The notes below the pieces were generated by a model that was not told where the DNA came from, made no database searches, and saw nothing but the letters and a program-made list of their open reading frames with translations. A stretch of 8,854 bases of DNA. Source: GCA-003244245 sp964250265 (GTDB taxonomy: Bacteria; Actinomycetota; Actinomycetes; Mycobacteriales; Pseudonocardiaceae). The DNA lies in NCBI GenBank assembly GCA_964250265.1, contig CAXUFG010000219.1, positions 1 through 8,854 on the forward strand, in the 5' to 3' direction. Both the position numbers and the translations under genes were made by a program. Shown here piece by piece: positions 5,711 to 8,854 of this stretch (the first letter of the stretch is position 1; every line of letters begins with the position of its first letter).

Positions 5711-6871
5711 ATGAGGTTCCTGCACACTGCTGACTGGCACGTCGGCAAGACGCTGAAGGGGCACAGCCGGCTCGACGAGCAGGAGCAAGTGCTCCGCGAG
5801 ATCGTGCGCGTGGTCCGGGAACAGGAGCTCGACGTCGTCCTTGTCGCCGGCGACCTCTACGACAGCGCCGCGCCCTCGGCGCCGGCCCAGAAGCTCGTGG
5901 TTCGCACCCTGATGGCACTGGCCGGCACGGGCGCCGAGGTGATCGTGATCGCCGGTAACCACGACCACGCCGCCACCCTCGACGCCTACCGTCCCTTCGC
6001 CGGCGCGGCGGGCATTACCCTGGTCGGCTCGGTCCGCAGCGCCGAGCAGGGTGGCGTTGTCGAGTTCATGGCCCGCACCGGCGAGCCGGTGACTGTCGCG
6101 GTGCTGCCGTTTGTCTCCTCGCGCTACGCGGTGCGCGCAGCGGAGTTGGTCATGAACACCCCGGCGGAGCACACCGGCGCGTACGACCAGCAGCTCCGTG
6201 ACATCCTGACGTCGCTCACCGGTGGGTTCCGGACCGATGCCGTCAATCTCGTCATGGCTCATCTGACCGTGCTCAACGCAACATTCGGCGGTGGCGAGCG
6301 CACAGCGCAATCGATCTTCGAATACGCCGTGCCGGCCACCGTGTTCCCGGACGACGCCCACTATGTCGCGCTGGGTCACCTGCACCGGCGGCAGATCATG
6401 GCCGCTCCGTGCCCGGTGCACTACAGCGGCGCCCCGCTGGCCGTCGACTTCGGTGAGCAGGACTACGAGCCCGTGGTCTGTCTGGTCGAGGCCACGCCGA
6501 CGACGCCGGCGCGGGTCACCGATATCCCGATCACCGCGGCCCGGCGGCTGCGGACGTTGCGTGGCACGGTCGAGGAGCTGGGCGCGCTGGCTGGGACGGT
6601 CGGGGACGACTTCCTGCGGGTATGGGTGCGAGAGCCCGCTCACGCGGGGTTGCGCGAGGAGGTGACCGATCTGCTGCCGGGCGCGCTGGAGGTGCGGATC
6701 GATCCGGAGTTCGCCGCCCCGGTCATCGGATCACGCCCGGCGAGCGTCCTAGGTGCGGAGCGCAGCCCGCTGGAGCTGTTCCGCGAATACTGCGCGACGC
6801 GCACCACCGACGACTCCCGGCTCGATGCGCTGTTCGCCCGCCTGCACGACCGCGTGATCGGGGGTGCGTGA
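5711..6871 (+). CDS. sbcD: exonuclease subunit SbcD (Mre11-like metallophosphoesterase)
   Basis: A 386-aa nuclease subunit of the SbcCD complex, which opens hairpins and trims blocked DNA ends using Mn2+ and the SbcC ATPase. The phosphoesterase motifs are complete and in order: D8-W-H10 (TADWHVG), GDLYD with D48, GNHDH with N83, H84 and D85, H184 in VMAHLTV, and H223 and H225 in LGHLH. The first 255 residues form the catalytic domain, and the remainder the DNA-binding cap and the C-terminal segment that contacts SbcC (about 350-386, SPLELFREYC onward). Length matches actinobacterial SbcD. The frame runs open far upstream inside herA, but homology begins exactly at ATG 5711, 2 bases after the HerA stop. 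There is no strong SD, so translation is probably coupled to herA. Confidence 0.95.
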   Translation: MRFLHTADWHVGKTLKGHSRLDEQEQVLREIVRVVREQELDVVLVAGDLYDSAAPSAPAQKLVVRTLMALAGTGAEVIVIAGNHDHAATLDAYRPFAGAAGITLVGSVRSAEQGGVVEFMARTGEPVTVAVLPFVSSRYAVRAAELVMNTPAEHTGAYDQQLRDILTSLTGGFRTDAVNLVMAHLTVLNATFGGGERTAQSIFEYAVPATVFPDDAHYVALGHLHRRQIMAAPCPVHYSGAPLAVDFGEQDYEPVVCLVEATPTTPARVTDIPITAARRLRTLRGTVEELGALAGTVGDDFLRVWVREPAHAGLREEVTDLLPGALEVRIDPEFAAPVIGSRPASVLGAERSPLELFREYCATRTTDDSRLDALFARLHDRVIGGA

Positions 6872-8854
6872 TGCGCCCGGTGCTGCTGGAGATGCACGGC
6901 TTCGCCGCGTTCCGCGAGCCCACGACCGTCGATTTCCGGGATGCCGAGTACTTCGCGCTGGTCGGGCCGACCGGCTCGGGCAAGTCCACTGTGATCGACG
7001 CGATGACTTTCGCCCTCTACGGGTCGGTGCCGCGCTGGGACGACCAGAAGGTCGTCAAGCTGGCACTGGCGCCCAGCGTGAACCGGGGCACGGTGCGGCT
7101 CGTGTTCGACGCCCGGGACGCTCGGTATGTCGTGGCCCGAGAGCTGCGCCGGTCCGCGAAGGGTGGGGTGACCGTCCGCAACGCACGGCTGGAGCGTCTC
7201 GATGACCCAGCCGGGACCGGGGAGGTCGATGAGGGTACCGAGGTGCTCGCCGCCGACTCCGCGGTGACGAGGGCTCTTGAGGAGCTGCTCGGGCTGCCGT
7301 TCGACCAGTTCTGCATGTGTGTAGTACTCCCGCAAGGTGACTTCGCCGAGTTCCTGCACGCCAAGCCCGCCGCACGCCAGCAGATGCTGACCCGGTTGCT
7401 CGGCCTGGGCGTCTATGAGTCCATCGCCAAGGAAGCCAACCGCGAGGCCGCCGCGGCGGGTGAGCGGGCTGAGGTACTGGCCGGCCAGCTCGCCGGGTAT
7501 ACCGACGCGACCGACGAAGCCGTCAGCGGGGCCGAGGCACGGGTCGCGGCGCTTGGCGCGCTGTCCGAGCGGGTTACCGAACGGCTCCCGGAACTCGTCA
7601 CCGCGTCCCACGCCGTCACGACCGCGGACGGGGTCGTCGCACGGCTGCGCGACGAGCGGGCCACGCTCGCGGCGCTGGTGGCCCCGGATGATCTGCCCGA
7701 TCTGGACGCGCGGCAGCGTTCGGCCGCAGACGAGGCCGGGTCCGCGCTGCGCCGGTGTGCGGATGCCGAGGCCGCCGACACCGAGGCTCGGGAGCAGCGC
7801 GGCGCCGCCCCCGACCGGGGGCCGCTCGAACGCGCCCGCCACAACCATGCCGAGCTGGCGACCGCGCTCGCCGACCGGCCCCGCGCCGAGCAGACCCAAG
7901 CGGGGGCCCGAGCGGCGTACGACGCCACCGTCGCCGCAGCTGCGGAAGCCGCGGATGCCGTCGGGGAGGCGCGCACGGCCCGCGAGGGAGCTGCCGCTGA
8001 CCTCGCCGCGGCCCACGAGGCCGCTGCGCGCCTCGAGGACGAGCGTGGGCGACTCATCGGTCTCTGCGTTCCCGCTGGGCTCGACGATCTCGACGGCCGC
8101 CGCCGCACGGCGGAGGCCGAGCTTGCCGCTGCGCAACAGGCCCTCGACATCGCCGACGCCGCGGACACCCACGCTCGCCAGCAGCTGTCCGCAGCAGCCG
8201 CGCGGGATCCGCTCGAACGGGCCCGCGACGGCTACGCAGCTCTCGCCGTCACGCAGCGGGCACTGCCCGGAGCTGACGAGGAGCACGTCGTCGCGGTGCG
8301 CGCTCGGGAGTCGGCGGCCGCGGCCGTGGCGGACGCGAGCGAGCATCTCAGCCACGCCCGTATCCGCCGGGACCGCGAGTCACGGGCCGACCTTGCCGCG
8401 GCGCTGCGTCCGTCGCTCGTGGCTGGGCAGCTGTGCCCGGTCTGTGATCAGGCCGTTGCGACGCTGCCTGCGGCGCGGGCCGCCGTCGACTTGAGCAGGG
8501 CGGACGCCGCTGTCGCCGATGCGGAGGACGCTCTGGAGCAGGTCCGGCGAGCGGAAGCAGGCGCGCTGGCCGCCGAGCGAGAACGAGCGAGGGAGCGGGA
8601 CCGGCTGGCTGGTGAGCTCGAGCGGTTGCGCACCGCGCTGGCCGACGCGCCGCCGAGCGCGACCGCGGTCAGCGAGGCGCTGGCCGGTTTGGACGTGCTG
8701 GCTGCCACTGCGGAGCAGGCAGCTGCGACGCTGCGCGACGTGCGGCGACGCGGGCCGAGCAGCGCGCCCGCAGCGACCTCGACGCGCTCGATCAGCGGAT
8801 CGGGCAGCTCCAAAGCGCACTGGAGACCGCGCCCGCCGATGCCGAGGCGGAGGC
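6871..8854 (+). CDS. sbcC: exonuclease subunit SbcC (Rad50-like SMC ATPase), 3'-truncated by window, apparent frameshift
   Basis: The N-terminal two-thirds of SbcC, the ATPase partner of SbcD. ATG 6871 overlaps the SbcD TGA by one base (TGATG), so translation is coupled. Walker A is GPTGSGKS (32-39) and the Q-loop VVLPQGDFAEFL has Q155. A long Ala/Arg/Glu-rich coiled coil starts near residue 175. The zinc hook C522-P-V-C525 (QLCPVCDQAVATLP) lies at 8434-8445, after which the returning coil starts. The signature motif and Walker B would lie beyond the right edge. After about residue 625 the frame yields Ser/Pro/Arg-rich sequence that is not coiled coil, although it meets no stop. The frame one base back (codons at 8745, 8748, 8751...) restores ATRAEQRARSDLDALDQRIG. 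A base therefore seems missing near 8745: an assembly error or a real inactivating mutation. Confidence 0.93.
   Translation, partial: MRPVLLEMHGFAAFREPTTVDFRDAEYFALVGPTGSGKSTVIDAMTFALYGSVPRWDDQKVVKLALAPSVNRGTVRLVFDARDARYVVARELRRSAKGGVTVRNARLERLDDPAGTGEVDEGTEVLAADSAVTRALEELLGLPFDQFCMCVVLPQGDFAEFLHAKPAARQQMLTRLLGLGVYESIAKEANREAAAAGERAEVLAGQLAGYTDATDEAVSGAEARVAALGALSERVTERLPELVTASHAVTTADGVVARLRDERATLAALVAPDDLPDLDARQRSAADEAGSALRRCADAEAADTEAREQRGAAPDRGPLERARHNHAELATALADRPRAEQTQAGARAAYDATVAAAAEAADAVGEARTAREGAAADLAAAHEAAARLEDERGRLIGLCVPAGLDDLDGRRRTAEAELAAAQQALDIADAADTHARQQLSAAAARDPLERARDGYAALAVTQRALPGADEEHVVAVRARESAAAAVADASEHLSHARIRRDRESRADLAAALRPSLVAGQLCPVCDQAVATLPAARAAVDLSRADAAVADAEDALEQVRRAEAGALAAERERARERDRLAGELERLRTALADAPPSATAVSEALAGLDVLAATAEQAAATLRDVRRRGPSSAPAATSTRSISGSGSSKAHWRPRPPMPRRR
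8740..8752 (+). other. apparent single-base deletion (frameshift) in sbcC
   Basis: Upstream coding in the SbcC frame is normal through ATLRDVR (ending near 8745). From about 8745 the coiled-coil sequence continues in the frame whose codons start at 8745, 8748 and 8751. Adding one G within CGGCG (8743-8747) gives an uninterrupted LRDVRATRAEQRARSDL. The motif lies in GC-rich DNA about 110 bases from the right edge. Confidence 0.75.

Noticed and set aside
4086..5918. 610-aa minus-strand ORF
   Set aside because: Shadow of herA and the start of sbcD caused by high third-position GC; low-complexity Arg/Gly/Ala translation.
5705..6643. 312-aa minus-strand ORF
   Set aside because: Antisense to the whole catalytic domain of SbcD, which has all its nuclease motifs; no domain of its own.
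6640..8355. 571-aa minus-strand ORF
   Set aside because: Antisense shadow of sbcC, Gly/Arg-rich, with no recognisable motif.
3960..8854. Reading the HerA-SbcCD operon as a confirmed anti-phage system
   Set aside because: Known HerA defence systems carry a dedicated effector (for example Sir2); none is visible here, and DNA repair is the simpler reading.

Overview
High-GC DNA from an actinobacterium. Evidence: a Wag31-type DivIVA protein whose first 23 residues nearly match the mycobacterial form, very GC-rich third codon positions in most genes, GTG starts, and deep shadow ORFs on the opposite strands. I cannot name the genus. The lineage is inferred from composition and family identity only.

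Layout, left to right. Positions 1-503 hold no secure gene; an open frame from the left edge to a stop at 210 may be the tail of an upstream gene. A stand-alone DivIVA/Wag31 gene follows (504-1307). Next is a pyrimidine base-salvage group: a yeast Fcy1-type cytosine deaminase (1575-2054, +), an inosine/uridine-type nucleoside hydrolase (2286-3236, +) and a uracil phosphoribosyltransferase (3302-3961, -, convergent with the hydrolase). Together these could turn cytosine and pyrimidine nucleosides into uracil and then UMP. The deaminase and UPRTase are visibly poorer in GC than their neighbours, while the hydrolase between them is not, so the block looks assembled from parts of different origin.

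From 3960 to the right edge lies a tight operon on +: a HerA-family ATPase, SbcD (Mre11-like nuclease) and SbcC (Rad50-like ATPase, cut by the window edge). Junctions are 2 nt and a 1-nt TGATG overlap. This is the bacterial counterpart of the archaeal HerA-Mre11-Rad50 DNA-end-processing set. The operon is divergent from the UPRTase gene with no intergenic space: the two ATG starts overlap in one CATG. The SbcC frame appears to lose one base near 8745, where the coiled-coil sequence continues in another frame.

The intergenic stretches carry several inverted repeats. The strongest are a 15-bp palindrome and an adjacent hairpin downstream of the deaminase. I see no tRNA, rRNA, CRISPR array, insertion sequence or integrase.
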